Shown here in pieces: positions 1 through 12,678 of a stretch of DNA of 64,000 nucleotides. Below the pieces are notes generated by a model. It did no database searches and was not told where the DNA came from. It saw nothing but the letters and a program-made list of their open reading frames with translations. The stretch lies in assembly GCF_021245735.1 (NCBI RefSeq), contig NZ_JAJISB010000003.1:372001-436000 (forward strand), read 5' to 3'. The stretch is from Brevibacillus daliensis (GTDB lineage Bacteria; Bacillota; Bacilli; Brevibacillales; Brevibacillaceae). Numbering within the stretch: the first letter of the stretch is position 1; the number at the start of each line of letters is the position of its first letter. The translations under genes were made by a program, and so were the position numbers.

Positions 1-820
1 AAAAAAACATGCAAGCCAGCAAACATCACCCATATTGCGATTCCCACAACAGCCGGGACCGGTTCGGAAGCCACGGATGTCACCATTATCACGAACACCA
101 CTACTGACGTCAAAATGATGATCAAACACCCTGCCTTCATGTCAACAGTCGCCATCGTCGACCCTTACTTGACCTGCTCAGCACCACTGCCTGTCATCGC
201 GGCCACAGGAGTCGATGCTCTCTGCCATGCCATTGAAGCGTTTCTATCCAAAAAAGCACATCCCATGACCCACACCCTTGCCCGATCCGCTATCACACAT
301 ATTATCAGCTCCTTACAACGCTCCTATGACGATCCGCATGATCTGGATGCCAAAGAAAGCATGTGCATCGGATCGCTGCAGGCAGGTATGGCCTTCTCCA
401 ATGCATCCGTCACTTTGGTACACGGCATGTCCCGTCCAGTCGGCGCTCTTTTTCACGTCCCGCACGGCATTTTCAATGCGATGCTGCTGCCTGCTGTCTT
501 GGACTTCAGCAAGGAGGATTGTGTCGAGCAGTTAGCTGAATTGCTGCCTTTGTTTATGCCGGACAGGAAAACGGATTCTCTCTCAGTCGAAGCGAGGGCG
601 GATATGATGATTCAACAGGTCAAGGAGCTGTGCCGTTACCTGCAAATTCCCACTCTGCGTGGCTGGTGGCTGGGGGGGGCCCGAAGAGGTGTTTAAGGCT
701 TCCCTGGATAAAATGGCCCATGATGCACTAGCGAGTGGAAGCCCTGGCAACAATCCAAGGGTGCCGTCGAAAGAAGAAATCGTGAATCTTTACATGATTA
801 CGCTTATTCGCTCAGCTAAC
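1..820 (+). pseudogene. Iron-containing alcohol dehydrogenase, 5'-truncated by window and frameshifted
   Basis: The reading frame is open from base 1, so the 5' end lies outside the window. It shows the family III (iron) alcohol dehydrogenase signatures: the PTTAGTGSEAT nucleotide/metal loop, DALCHAIEAF, and the HGMSRPVGALFHVPHG metal-ligand segment. Near base 672–679 a run of eight G shifts the frame: frame 1 stops at 696, while the conserved C-terminus (EEVFKASLDKMA…SGSPGNNPRVPSKEEIV) continues in frame 2. Frame 2 has no stop before the terminator at 825, so the exact end is unclear. It is either a real pseudogene or a homopolymer sequencing error. It would oxidise an alcohol or reduce an aldehyde; a maleylacetate reductase role is possible in this context but not shown. 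Confidence 0.75.
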
Positions 821-824
821 AAGG

Positions 825-866
825 AACTCTGCTGCTCATGCACCAATGAGGCAGCAGAGTTTTTTT
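825..866 (+). terminator. Intrinsic terminator after the alcohol dehydrogenase
   Basis: An 11-bp perfect inverted repeat (AACTCTGCTGC / GCAGCAGAGTT) with a 15-nt loop is followed by a run of T. Confidence 0.85.
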
Positions 867-867
867 A

Positions 868-2500
<1,633 letters not shown>

Positions 2501-2576
2501 GTTGGGGTCGTTGCCTACACATATGAGGGATCGGATGTCATACGATTTAGGATTAAAACAAGGGGGGATAAAAGGC

Positions 2577-4423
<1,847 letters not shown>

Positions 4424-4477
4424 AAAAGTACGATTAATTCCATTTCACCGAGCAGTTTAGGTGAAGGATGAGATAGC

Positions 4478-4711
4478 ATGGCAATTGAAAACATGGGATA
4501 TTTGGGTTTTTCTGTGAAGGATGTGCCCACATGGAGAAGTCACATGACAAATATGCTAGGGATGGTAGAAGTTGATGGCTCAGATCATTCAGCTTTGTAT
4601 CGCATGGATTCCGTATGCTTGCGATGGGTTGGTCTCGCTGGACGCTCTTTCATCCCTATGGACTTTGCTTTGCATAGTTCCTCAAAGTCCGTCATTAACG
4701 GGATGATGTAA
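4478..4711 (+). pseudogene. Truncated BphC-type extradiol dioxygenase (N-terminal stump)
   Basis: A 77-residue frame whose first ~50 residues (IENMGYLGFSVKDVPTWRS…LYRMDS) resemble the N-terminus of type I extradiol dioxygenases such as 2,3-dihydroxybiphenyl 1,2-dioxygenase, normally about 290–300 residues. The iron-ligand domains are missing, so it cannot be active. The last ~25 residues do not look like the adjoining family sequence and may come from a deletion junction. It has a plausible ribosome binding site (AAGGATGAGA) and sits in the expected bphC position directly after the dehydrogenase. Confidence 0.7.
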
Positions 4712-4802
4712 CGAATCGACAAGCGCACTCAGGAGAGATAGAATATTCTTAAAATGCTAATTTTTCACAAGAGCTAATTAAGGTTGTAACTTTCTTAAGT
4801 GG

Positions 4803-6230
4803 GTGAATATATTGCAAAATAAGGTCTATTATCCTAAAGCAATGGAAATGTTTGTTCAAATGTCGTCGCATTTTGGAAACTATGACTTCACAGAGAAGGA
4901 GTTCGAATCGGGACTGCCACAAATGCTTCTGAACTGCCTCGATACAGTTTTAACTGAAAAGAATAACTTGCAGGATGCCATGGATTTTAATAACCAAGCC
5001 ATAGGGCAGTTTCTAAATGGCATTGAGGAAACACGATTGGCAGACGTATGCTATCAGCTTACAAACATCCCCATCATTCTTGAAGATTTAGGATTTAACT
5101 ATCTTTATTCAATAGGTTTAGATCCGGAACTGGCTAGACAATATAGCAGGAACTTAAAGAGAATCGTTAAAAATAATCTCGATGGAGATAATCACATCAA
5201 ACTGACTGAACTTATTGAGAAGCAACAAATTGTCGAACTGGTCCAATCTGATAAACATAAGAGATTAATTGCTCCGATGGTATCCAGAGGCAAGATTGTA
5301 GGTTACTGCTCCTTTATTAACACTTCTTTTAGTGCAGTTGATTGGTTGAAAATAAAGCAAATGTGTCTCATCGGATCTGTGAGTAATTATAACAAGGAAA
5401 CAATCCTGGAAACAGAACTGAAGTTAAACATCAAAGGCGGATTGTTAGAAGATATGATCCATAATCGTCTAAACCCTGTAGTATTATTCAAAAGGGCTAG
5501 ATATATTGGAGTGGATTTGGGCAAAGAGTATCAATTTTTAGTTTTGAAAGGGGATCCAAATTTTTATCTGAATGGAAACGATCCAATCGGCGGTATGAAT
5601 TTGATTGAGGTTTTTTCAAGATATTTTATGAATAGTAATCTTAATATCTTAATCTCGGAAGACTCTCAAAACACTCAAAACATAGCTGCGTTGATGCCTG
5701 TTGACTTGTTCTCGAAATATTCTATAAACTTCGATGAATTTATCAGAAAATTACTTTGTTTTCTGAAAGAAAAATACCCTAATATACCTTTTGAAATTGG
5801 CATGAGCTCAAGATCAAAGTCTCTTGAAGATATACCGATTCTGTACAATGAAGCTCTCATTTCATTGAACATGAACTATCAGCAAAAGGAAATTACGTAC
5901 TTTGATGATTTAGGAGCGGTGGGGATTTTATTTCGCGCAGGAAAAATGGATGATATCCGGCATTTCTGCAACAAAATGCTTTCGAAATTAATTGAATACG
6001 ATCGAGGGAAAGAATCAGAGTTAACCAAAACTTTATATTATTACATTAAAAGTGGCCAAAATATATATAAAGCAGCAAAAATGATGAATTTGTCGAATGG
6101 TGGATTACGATATCGCGTGCAAAAAATATGTGAAATTTTAGATGTTGATATCAATGATCTAAATACCAGTTGTCAGCTTTTCTTGGCACTGCAAGCGGGT
6201 ATCATTTTGGGAGATCTGAAAATTGAGTGA
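4803..6230 (+). CDS. PucR/CdaR-type transcriptional regulator
   Basis: A 475-residue protein whose last ~65 residues form a PucR-type helix-turn-helix (TLYYYIKSGQNIYKAAKMM…GGLRYRVQKI), the C-terminal domain of this activator family. The middle (about residues 200–330) has the look of the GGDEF-like CdaR region; the first ~150 residues are not recognised and may sense the inducer. It is much more AT-rich than the catabolic genes on either side. The start is uncertain: GTG at 4803 or TTG at 4812, the latter with GTGGGTGA upstream. A role as activator of the aromatic genes is inferred from position only. Confidence 0.75.
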   Translation: MNILQNKVYYPKAMEMFVQMSSHFGNYDFTEKEFESGLPQMLLNCLDTVLTEKNNLQDAMDFNNQAIGQFLNGIEETRLADVCYQLTNIPIILEDLGFNYLYSIGLDPELARQYSRNLKRIVKNNLDGDNHIKLTELIEKQQIVELVQSDKHKRLIAPMVSRGKIVGYCSFINTSFSAVDWLKIKQMCLIGSVSNYNKETILETELKLNIKGGLLEDMIHNRLNPVVLFKRARYIGVDLGKEYQFLVLKGDPNFYLNGNDPIGGMNLIEVFSRYFMNSNLNILISEDSQNTQNIAALMPVDLFSKYSINFDEFIRKLLCFLKEKYPNIPFEIGMSSRSKSLEDIPILYNEALISLNMNYQQKEITYFDDLGAVGILFRAGKMDDIRHFCNKMLSKLIEYDRGKESELTKTLYYYIKSGQNIYKAAKMMNLSNGGLRYRVQKICEILDVDINDLNTSCQLFLALQAGIILGDLKIE

Positions 6231-6610
6231 ATAATTTCACCGTTTGGTTGCCGTAATGGGGGCTGTTTTAATTTGAGTTGACAAAAACAAATTAAAAAAC
6301 AGTTACTACTTAGGTCACTCAAAAACCGGATTACCGCGCAAAGCTGAAATAAGCATTGAGATTACTAGGCAATTTTGTTTAATTTGTTATGAAATTACTG
6401 GTAAAGGTACTGGATCCGTGACACTTAAAGGCATGATCAAATATAGAGTGGTCAGTGTAGCTGTGTAATCCGTCAACGACATCATGTTTGATGGAGGCAA
6501 AGTGGTATTTTCACCAACCTATGAGAAAACGTATGATTTAGCACTGCTCTAAAGATCGATGATGAGATTTGCGAACAGTTAACATAGTACGTACAGAAGG
6601 AGGTGTGGAG
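6231..6610 (+). other. Intergenic region before the lower-pathway operon
   Basis: About 380 bases without a gene I can support. A TTGACA at 6278–6283 has no good -10 partner. The 3' end carries the strong ribosome binding site (GAAGGAGGTG) of the hydratase gene. Short open stretches here do not resemble a known protein; it may be debris from the rearrangement that joined the two halves of the cluster. Confidence 0.4.
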
Positions 6611-7405
6611 ATGGACAGTAAGAACATTCAAGCTCTTGCCAGGCAACTGTGGGAGGCCGAACAGAATCATACAGGGGTACAAGCCTTGACGGATGCCAAC
6701 CCGGATTTGACCATACACAATGCTTATCAAGTACAACTGGTCAATATTCAACGTAAAGTGGATTTGGGTCAACGCATCACAGGCAAAAAGATCGGACTGA
6801 CCTCCCGAGTCATGCAAGAGTTGCTTGGAGTGGACCAACCGGATTACGGCCATCTGCTGGACAGTATGGTTGTGGAAAACGGGGGGACCGTTCGGCTTAA
6901 CCAAGTAATGCAGCCCAAAGCTGAGGGAGAAGTGGCCTTTGTATTAAAAAAGGACTTGATCGGTCCCAATGTCACGACAGCAGATGTTCTGGAGGCTACA
7001 GAATATGTACTGGCAGCCATCGAAATCGTGGACAGCCGGGTACAGGACTGGAAGATCAAACTACATGACACGATCGCGGATAATGCATCCTGTGGTTTAT
7101 ACGTGCTGGGCGGAAATTTGGTCAAACCTTCCGAGGTAGATCTGCGCCAGATAGGCATGGTGCTAGAGAAGAATGGCCAAGTTGTAAATAAGGGAGAGGG
7201 AACTGCTGCACTGGGAGACCCTGCTCTCTGTGTGGCCTGGCTTGCGAATAAGCTGCATGAATACGGCATCGAACTGAAGGCTGGAGAAGTGATTTTATCC
7301 GGGGCACTTTCAGCTGCGGTTGATGCATCTCCGGGAGATTCGTTCAGCATCCGGGTGGACCGCCTAGGAAGTGTCACGGTCAATTTTGAAGGAGAGGGAT
7401 TCTAA
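6611..7405 (+). CDS. 2-hydroxypenta-2,4-dienoate (2-oxopent-4-enoate) hydratase
   Basis: Member of the MhpD/BphH/DmpE hydratase family, 264 residues; it adds water to 2-hydroxypenta-2,4-dienoate to give 4-hydroxy-2-oxovalerate in the lower meta-cleavage pathway. Family signatures include ITGKKIGLTS, the QPKAEGEVAFVL metal-binding Glu segment, AIEIVDSR, IADNASCG and the C-terminal GEVILSGALSAAVDASPGD. The frame is open from 6569, but the ATG at 6611 follows a near-perfect Shine–Dalgarno and gives the usual length. It abuts the next gene with no gap, and the GC-rich codons match the next two genes. Confidence 0.93.
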   Translation: MDSKNIQALARQLWEAEQNHTGVQALTDANPDLTIHNAYQVQLVNIQRKVDLGQRITGKKIGLTSRVMQELLGVDQPDYGHLLDSMVVENGGTVRLNQVMQPKAEGEVAFVLKKDLIGPNVTTADVLEATEYVLAAIEIVDSRVQDWKIKLHDTIADNASCGLYVLGGNLVKPSEVDLRQIGMVLEKNGQVVNKGEGTAALGDPALCVAWLANKLHEYGIELKAGEVILSGALSAAVDASPGDSFSIRVDRLGSVTVNFEGEGF

Positions 7406-8299
7406 ATGTCCAAAGTGAAAACCGCGATACTGGGTTCGGGTAATATCGGCACGGACCTGATATTTAAACTGATGCGCTCGGATGTTCTGGAGCTGACGAC
7501 CGTCATCGGCATTGATTCTAAGTCGGACGGCCTGCGCCGGGCCAAGGAAATGGGTCTGGTGGCAATCGACAACGGGATCAAGGGATTTCTGGAACGGCCA
7601 GAACTGGCTGATATCGTCATGGACGCCACGTCGGCCAAGGCGCACGTTCGTCATGCCAAACTGTTGAAGGAAGCCGGCAAGCAGGTGCTGGATCTGACGC
7701 CGGCCGCCAGAGGACCGTTTGTCTGTCCGTCGGTCAACTTGAGTGACCATCTTGATGCACCGAACATCAACATGATTACTTGTGGTGGACAGGCGACCAT
7801 TCCGATTGTGCATGCTGTCAATCGGGTGGCTCCTGTTGAATATGCCGAAATCGTTGCTACCATTTCCAGTAGAAGTGCAGGACCCGGCACTCGGGAAAAC
7901 ATCGATGAATTTACCCTGACGACAGCCAACGCGATCGAGCAGATAGGCGGGGCCAAACGTGGAAAAGCCATCATCATCCTCAATCCGGCTGAACCGCCGA
8001 TCATGATGAGAGACACTGTCTACGCGGAAGTGGCTGAAGGTACTATGGATGAAGACAAAGTTGCCGCCTCCATTCAGGAGATGGTCAGGGAAGTGCAATC
8101 TTACGTGTCCGGCTATCGCATGCGGACCGAGCCGATCTTTGACGGCAACAGGGTCACGGTCTTTCTGGAAGTGGAAGGCGCTGGTGACTACTTGCCTAAA
8201 TACTCCGGCAACCTGGATATCATGACGGCAGCAGCGGTGAAAGTGGCAGAGGAGTTTGCCAAGAACCAGTTGGCCCAGCGGGAGGGAGTCAAGCAATGA
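7406..8299 (+). CDS. Acetaldehyde dehydrogenase (acylating), BphJ/MhpF/DmpF type
   Basis: A 297-residue enzyme converting acetaldehyde (or propanal), NAD+ and CoA to the acyl-CoA. It has the N-terminal Rossmann motif [13 protein letters not shown], the catalytic Cys in [18 protein letters not shown], and the [15 protein letters not shown] segment of the family. It is known to form a channelling complex with the aldolase encoded next, and the two genes overlap here (ATGA, 4 bp). The ATG follows the hydratase stop codon directly, with GGAGAGGGA as ribosome binding site. Confidence 0.95.
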   Translation: MSKVKTAILGSGNIGTDLIFKLMRSDVLELTTVIGIDSKSDGLRRAKEMGLVAIDNGIKGFLERPELADIVMDATSAKAHVRHAKLLKEAGKQVLDLTPAARGPFVCPSVNLSDHLDAPNINMITCGGQATIPIVHAVNRVAPVEYAEIVATISSRSAGPGTRENIDEFTLTTANAIEQIGGAKRGKAIIILNPAEPPIMMRDTVYAEVAEGTMDEDKVAASIQEMVREVQSYVSGYRMRTEPIFDGNRVTVFLEVEGAGDYLPKYSGNLDIMTAAAVKVAEEFAKNQLAQREGVKQ

Positions 8300-9324
8300 A
8301 TACGAAACGAGATCTGTACATTACCGAAGTGGCCTTACGTGACGGCAGCCATGCCGTGGCCCATCAGTTTACAGTTGAACAGGTACGTAACGTGGCGCGA
8401 GCCTTGGATGAAGCCAATGTGCCCTTTATCGAAGTGAGTCATGGGGATGGATTAGGTGGTTCATCGATGCAGTTCGGCCGCTCCCTGTTTGATGAATTTG
8501 AACTGATCGAAGCCGCGGTTGACGTTTGTCAGCAGGCGAAAATTGCCGTGCTCCTGTTGCCTGGCATCGGCACACAGCGTGAATTGAAAAAAGCATCTGA
8601 GCTGGGTGCCAAGATGGCCCGGATCGCCACCCACGTCACCGAGGCTGATGTCTCACCACAGCACATTCATCTGGCTAAGGAACTGGGCATGGAAACCGTC
8701 GGTTTTCTCATGATGTCCCATATGGCAACGGTGGAAAAACTCGTGGCGCAGGCCAAGCTCATGGAGAGCTATGGTGCAGACACGGTGTATATGGTAGACT
8801 CCGCAGGGGCGTTGCTGCCGCATGAGGTCAAGGAACGTATTCATGCCCTGAGGGAAAGCTTGGACGTCCACGTCGGCTTCCACGGCCACAACAACCTGTC
8901 GCTGGCCATGGCCAACACACTGGCGGCAATTGAAGAAGGAGCCACGCGCATCGATGGCAGCATCCGCTGTCTGGGTGCAGGTGCGGGGAACACGCAAACG
9001 GAAGTACTGGTTTCTGTATTGGACCGAATGAACATCGAGACTGGAATTGACGTCTTTAAAATGATGGATGTAGCCGAAGACATTGTCGCCCCGATTCTGC
9101 AGCAGGCTCAGGAGATTACCCGAGACAGCCTGGTGATGGGGTATGCGGGTGTGTATTCTAGCTTTCTCCTACATGCCAAACGTGCATCCGACAAGTTCGG
9201 GGTGGACGCAAGAGATATCCTGATCGAGCTGGGTCGTCTGAAGGTCGTCGGTGGTCAGGAGGATATGATCGTGGATGTGGCCACTGATCTGGTAAAAAAA
9301 CAGAAACAGGCAGTGATCAGATAA
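8296..9324 (+). CDS. 4-hydroxy-2-oxovalerate aldolase, BphI/MhpE/DmpG type
   Basis: A 342-residue Mn-dependent class II aldolase that splits 4-hydroxy-2-oxovalerate into pyruvate and acetaldehyde. Signatures are [13 protein letters not shown] near the N-terminus (catalytic RDGxH), [30 protein letters not shown], and the metal-binding [10 protein letters not shown]. The C-terminal communication domain is complete ([14 protein letters not shown]…GGQEDMI). It overlaps the acylating dehydrogenase by 4 bp, as expected for the partners of the channelling complex. Confidence 0.95.
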   Translation: MNTKRDLYITEVALRDGSHAVAHQFTVEQVRNVARALDEANVPFIEVSHGDGLGGSSMQFGRSLFDEFELIEAAVDVCQQAKIAVLLLPGIGTQRELKKASELGAKMARIATHVTEADVSPQHIHLAKELGMETVGFLMMSHMATVEKLVAQAKLMESYGADTVYMVDSAGALLPHEVKERIHALRESLDVHVGFHGHNNLSLAMANTLAAIEEGATRIDGSIRCLGAGAGNTQTEVLVSVLDRMNIETGIDVFKMMDVAEDIVAPILQQAQEITRDSLVMGYAGVYSSFLLHAKRASDKFGVDARDILIELGRLKVVGGQEDMIVDVATDLVKKQKQAVIR

Positions 9325-9626
9325 ACCTGCTCACTGCTCTGGTGTTAACCAAGCCGTTTAATAGAGAGATAGAATCGTATGGTAGACCCATTACTATCAT
9401 TCATCAACAATGGATGAAAGGAATAACATTGGCAGAAGTAAGTGCTAAAGCAGGCATGGATTAGATGAAAGATGCGATGCTGGAGATCCGCTTTTTCTCC
9501 GTATAGACACTCAAAATAAAAATAATGACAAGGCAGAATGTTTATCGTTATTAAAGAAATTGACGGAAGCTATGATTTTCGGTACGAAATTAAAATATTA
9601 GTAGATTAATAATTAAGGGTGATTAT
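9325..9626 (+). other. Intergenic spacer between GC-rich and AT-rich catabolic genes
   Basis: About 300 bases without a supported gene. Short open fragments (for example around 9390–9465) have no recognised homology. Composition drops abruptly from the GC-rich trio on the left to AT-rich DNA on the right, so a junction between segments of different origin probably lies here. Confidence 0.4.
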
Positions 9627-10562
9627 ATGGCAAAGATTGTAACGGGTGTGGCAATGTCACATAGCCCTTTTATTATGACGAATCGAGAAGGTGCAGGAGA
9701 AAGAGGACAGCGTTTTATCGATACGGCTTTGGAAATGCGAAGCTGGTTGAATGAGCAGAATGTTGATGTCATCATCTTGATTTCGGATGATCATTTTAAC
9801 AGTTATTATTACAATCACATGCCTTCTTTTACGATTGGAATCGGAGAATGTGAGGGATGGGGGGACTGGAATTTACCACAGTATAAAATCCCAGTAGAAA
9901 AAGAATTAGCTAAACACATTTTGAATACTGGTTTGAAAAATGGAGTTGATTTTGCTTTTTCTATGTCAATGAAGGTCGATCATGGACACACTCAAGGAAT
10001 ATACTTTCTGAACCCTGATTTAGCCATACCAGTGGTTCCCATTGCTGTTAACACTTCTGCCCCTCCTCTGCCTACGATGGACCGTTGCTTTCAAATAGGT
10101 GAGATTTTGCGTAAGGCCATCGAATCGTGGGGAAGCGATAAAAAGGTAGCAATTGTTGCATCTGGCGGGTTGTCTCATTGGGTTCCAACGCCCAAAATCG
10201 ACAGTCAAAAAGAGGAAGATCAATATATGATTAATATCTTATTGCATGGTAGAAAACAAATAGAGAATGATGAAGAATATAAAGCTTATCGATTAAAAAG
10301 GGTAACCGCGCTTACAACGGGGCCGGTAAATGAAGAATGGGATAGAAATTTTTTAGAAGCTATTGAGCAAGGGGATATGGCATCTTTGAGAAAGTTGACA
10401 TATGAAGAGATTGAGCAAGAGGCAGGAAATGGGGGACAAGAATTACACAATTGGTTGGTTCTGTTAGGAATGATTCATGATTTTGAAGCGGAGACGATGT
10501 GCTATGAACCTATTCCAGAGTGGGTTACGGGAATGGGGATCGTTCGGTTTAAGTCATCGTGA
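9627..10562 (+). CDS. Class III extradiol ring-cleavage dioxygenase (MhpB-like)
   Basis: A 311-residue protein of the LigB superfamily, closest in look to MhpB (3-(2,3-dihydroxyphenyl)propionate 1,2-dioxygenase, ~314 residues). Shared segments include MSHSPF (H12 iron ligand), SDDHFN (D55/H56), the MPSFTIGIGE region, MKVDHGHTQ, VASGGLSHW and the C-terminal YEPIPEWVTGMG. It opens a catechol-type ring next to the hydroxyls. It is AT-rich and separated by 302 bp from the trio. It may supply the ring cleavage lost with the broken bphC-type gene; its true substrate is not readable from sequence. Confidence 0.88.
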   Translation: MAKIVTGVAMSHSPFIMTNREGAGERGQRFIDTALEMRSWLNEQNVDVIILISDDHFNSYYYNHMPSFTIGIGECEGWGDWNLPQYKIPVEKELAKHILNTGLKNGVDFAFSMSMKVDHGHTQGIYFLNPDLAIPVVPIAVNTSAPPLPTMDRCFQIGEILRKAIESWGSDKKVAIVASGGLSHWVPTPKIDSQKEEDQYMINILLHGRKQIENDEEYKAYRLKRVTALTTGPVNEEWDRNFLEAIEQGDMASLRKLTYEEIEQEAGNGGQELHNWLVLLGMIHDFEAETMCYEPIPEWVTGMGIVRFKSS

Positions 10563-10687
10563 AAAATTAGGTGAATCGAAGAGGCGAGACTGTGAAAACA
10601 GATTCCATTGCCCTGGACATAGTTTATAAAAGTTTAAATCAGAAAATAATGATTTTAGATAATTTACAGAGTGAAATGAATCAATGG

Positions 10688-10718
10688 ACATTTATATACT
10701 AATATAATATGTAAATGT
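10688..10718 (+). promoter_or_regulatory. Inverted repeat overlapping a TATAAT box before the hydrolase gene
   Basis: The arms ACATTTATAT (10688–10697) and ATGTAAATGT (10709–10718) match at 9 of 10 positions and bracket TATAAT at 10703–10708, about 38 bases before the hydrolase start. This arrangement suggests an operator over a promoter; no convincing -35 was found. Confidence 0.35.
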
Positions 10719-10756
10719 AGTATTAACAGTAAAAAATAAGGAGAGGGAGAAACTAT

Positions 10757-11623
10757 ATGTCAAACAACAATGTGAGTATTTGGAATGAATTGTCTGGAAT
10801 CGCTTTTAAACAATACTTCGTCAATGCTGACGGTGTAAATACTAGAATTATCGAAGCTGGTGAGGGTGAACCGTTGATTCTCTTACATGGAATTGGCGGA
10901 CACGCTGAAGCATACGCAAGAAATGTCAAGAGCCTGAGCAAGCATTTCAGAGTTCTTGTCTTAGATATGGTCGGGCATGGATATACGGATAAACCGAATC
11001 AACCTTATACGTTAGATGTATACAGTAATCATTTGTTAGCGGTAATTAAAACCCTCTCACTTGCAAAAGTTCACCTTTCTGGGGAGTCTTTGGGGGGATG
11101 GACGTCTGCATGGTTTGCTGCTCGTCACCCAGAATATGTAAAGTCCTTACTGTTGAACACGCCAGGTAATATTAAGGGTAAACCAGAAGTGATGAAAAAG
11201 CTGAAAGAATCCACGATTAAGGCTGTTTTGGAAGTCAATAAAGAGAATGTTCGAAAGAGGCTAGAGTTTTTGTTCTGGGATACGAGTTTTGTGACAGAAG
11301 AACTTGTTCAATCACGCTATAACATTTACACACAGCCAGAGTTAAAGAAAGCTATTGAAAATATCATGATATTACAAGAATGGGAAGTGCGAAAAAATTA
11401 CACATGGGATTCAAAATGGACAAGTAAAATCACCGCTCCTACGATTATTTTAATGTCGGATCATGATCCCACAGCTACCGTCGAAGATGCGGAATACCTT
11501 CAGGAATTGATTCCTCATAGCCAATTGGTGGTAGTAGAAGGAGCGGGACATTGGCCGCAATGGGAGAAACCTGAACAATTTGATCAAATTCAAATTAATT
11601 TTGCTAAAGGGCATGTATTATAG
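10757..11623 (+). CDS. Alpha/beta-hydrolase, meta-cleavage product hydrolase (MhpC/BphD-like)
   Basis: A 288-residue alpha/beta-hydrolase, the same length as MhpC. It shows the oxyanion loop LLHGIGGHAEAY, the nucleophile elbow G-E-S111-L-G-G, the acid in SDHDPTA and the catalytic His in GAGHWPQWEKP. MCP hydrolases split the ring-fission product into 2-hydroxypentadienoate and a carboxylic acid, feeding the hydratase encoded upstream. A strong ribosome binding site (AAGGAGAGGGAG) precedes the ATG. It forms an AT-rich pair with the class III dioxygenase, though a 194-bp gap with its own possible operator separates them. Confidence 0.85.
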   Translation: MSNNNVSIWNELSGIAFKQYFVNADGVNTRIIEAGEGEPLILLHGIGGHAEAYARNVKSLSKHFRVLVLDMVGHGYTDKPNQPYTLDVYSNHLLAVIKTLSLAKVHLSGESLGGWTSAWFAARHPEYVKSLLLNTPGNIKGKPEVMKKLKESTIKAVLEVNKENVRKRLEFLFWDTSFVTEELVQSRYNIYTQPELKKAIENIMILQEWEVRKNYTWDSKWTSKITAPTIILMSDHDPTATVEDAEYLQELIPHSQLVVVEGAGHWPQWEKPEQFDQIQINFAKGHVL

Positions 11624-11640
11624 CAGCTATTTAACCAAAA

Positions 11641-12180
11641 TTGATGAGGGAGTTTGGCTTTTCGGAACAAGCGACCCGAAGTGCAATTTCCCGTATGCTC
11701 CAGCAAGGGTGGGTTGAATCGAGAAAAGTGGAGAATAAAAGCTACTACTCGATATCACCGCGCGGTCAGAAGCGGCTGGATGAAGCGACGGTGCGCATTT
11801 ATCACCGGGATGTGGAAGAAAACTGGGACGGCAAGTGGTGCATGGTCAGTTACTGAATCCCGGAGGAACATCGCAACCTCCGGGACCAGTTTCGCAAAGA
11901 GCTTGGGTGGCTCGGTTTCGGGATGCTGTCCAACAGTACATGGATCAGTCCCCATCACGTCAAGCCTCTCGTCGAGGATCTTATCGACCATTTTGCGATT
12001 GAGGATTGTGTTGAACTTTTTTCTTCCTCCCATTTGGGACAGAACCCAAGTCGTTTGGTGGAACGTTGCTGGAATTTGGAGCACGTTCACGCTGCCTATC
12101 GACAATTTATCGATGACTATGAACCCAGATATATCGAGCTTCATTCCGAACACAAACAACCGATTGATAACTGGTATTAA
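11641..12180 (+). pseudogene. PaaX-family repressor fragment with in-frame stop
   Basis: Frame 1 encodes a central part of a PaaX-type phenylacetate repressor: the winged-helix FGFSEQATRSAISRMLQQGWV…KSYYSISPRGQKRL, then YHRDVEENWDGKW. A TGA at 11854–11856 interrupts it where the family usually has Ser in a Y-S-I-P-E segment (TCA to TGA would explain it), and the same frame resumes with IPEEHRNLRDQFRKELGWLGFG and continues to 12180. About 30 N-terminal residues and the C-terminal third are missing. It is a relic, probably of another aromatic-acid operon. Confidence 0.75.
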
Positions 12181-12444
12181 ACTAAAAAATGATGACGGAA
12201 CGTTCCCATGTGATGAACACAGATATTGTTATTTTTACACCAGCTGTTTTACGCCCATCATTCTGGAAGATACATTTCTTTATTGCAGAGAACGCTCAAG
12301 CAGTTGCTAATTTAAGAAAAAGGTTTTCAAAAACAAAGTTACAGTATGAATTCTTTGTATAATCCAATTTCGGATTTTGCGTACATGATTTCATCCAATG
12401 GGATACCTCTTATTATTGAAACAATTATATGGAGGTTTTCATCG

Positions 12445-12576
12445 ATGACAGGAAAAATCAATTCTCAAGATGACCATCGAACAGATGAAGAGGAGATTCG
12501 TCAGAAAGCTATGAAACTCATAGATTGTTGGCTGCAACAGTTACATGATAAAGATCATTCTGACGATACAGCCTAA
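12445..12576 (+). CDS. Small acidic hypothetical protein (43 aa)
   Basis: ATG at 12445 follows GGAGG at 12431–12435 and opens a 43-residue, highly charged frame (MTGKINSQDDHRTDEEEIR…), ending just before a good terminator. I do not recognise it. The frame is open further up to 12346, but the upstream part has no ribosome binding site. It lies between the PaaX relic and the broken recombinase, and could be a small protein carried by the mobile element. Confidence 0.4.
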   Translation: MTGKINSQDDHRTDEEEIRQKAMKLIDCWLQQLHDKDHSDDTA

Positions 12577-12591
12577 AACTAAAATGAGATA

Positions 12592-12627
12592 AAGCCCCAA
12601 AGTCCAATTTTGGATTTAGGGGCTTTT
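12592..12627 (+). terminator. Intrinsic terminator
   Basis: AAGCCCC…GGGGCTTTT hairpin with an inner pairing (TCCAA / TTGGA) and a T tract, 15 bases after the small acidic gene. Confidence 0.8.
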
Positions 12628-12678
12628 CATATTTTCATAGGAAAGTACTAATAGTAATCATTAAGCAAGGAGGATTAC

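Noticed and set aside
7364-8296. Long minus-strand frame (310 codons) opposite the acetaldehyde dehydrogenase
   Set aside because: Shadow of a GC-rich gene; no ribosome binding site and no recognisable domain, while the plus strand is a clear family member.
10685-10708. TGGACA…TATAAT as a promoter pair
   Set aside because: The spacer is only 12 bp, too short for sigma-A; the inverted repeat is reported instead.
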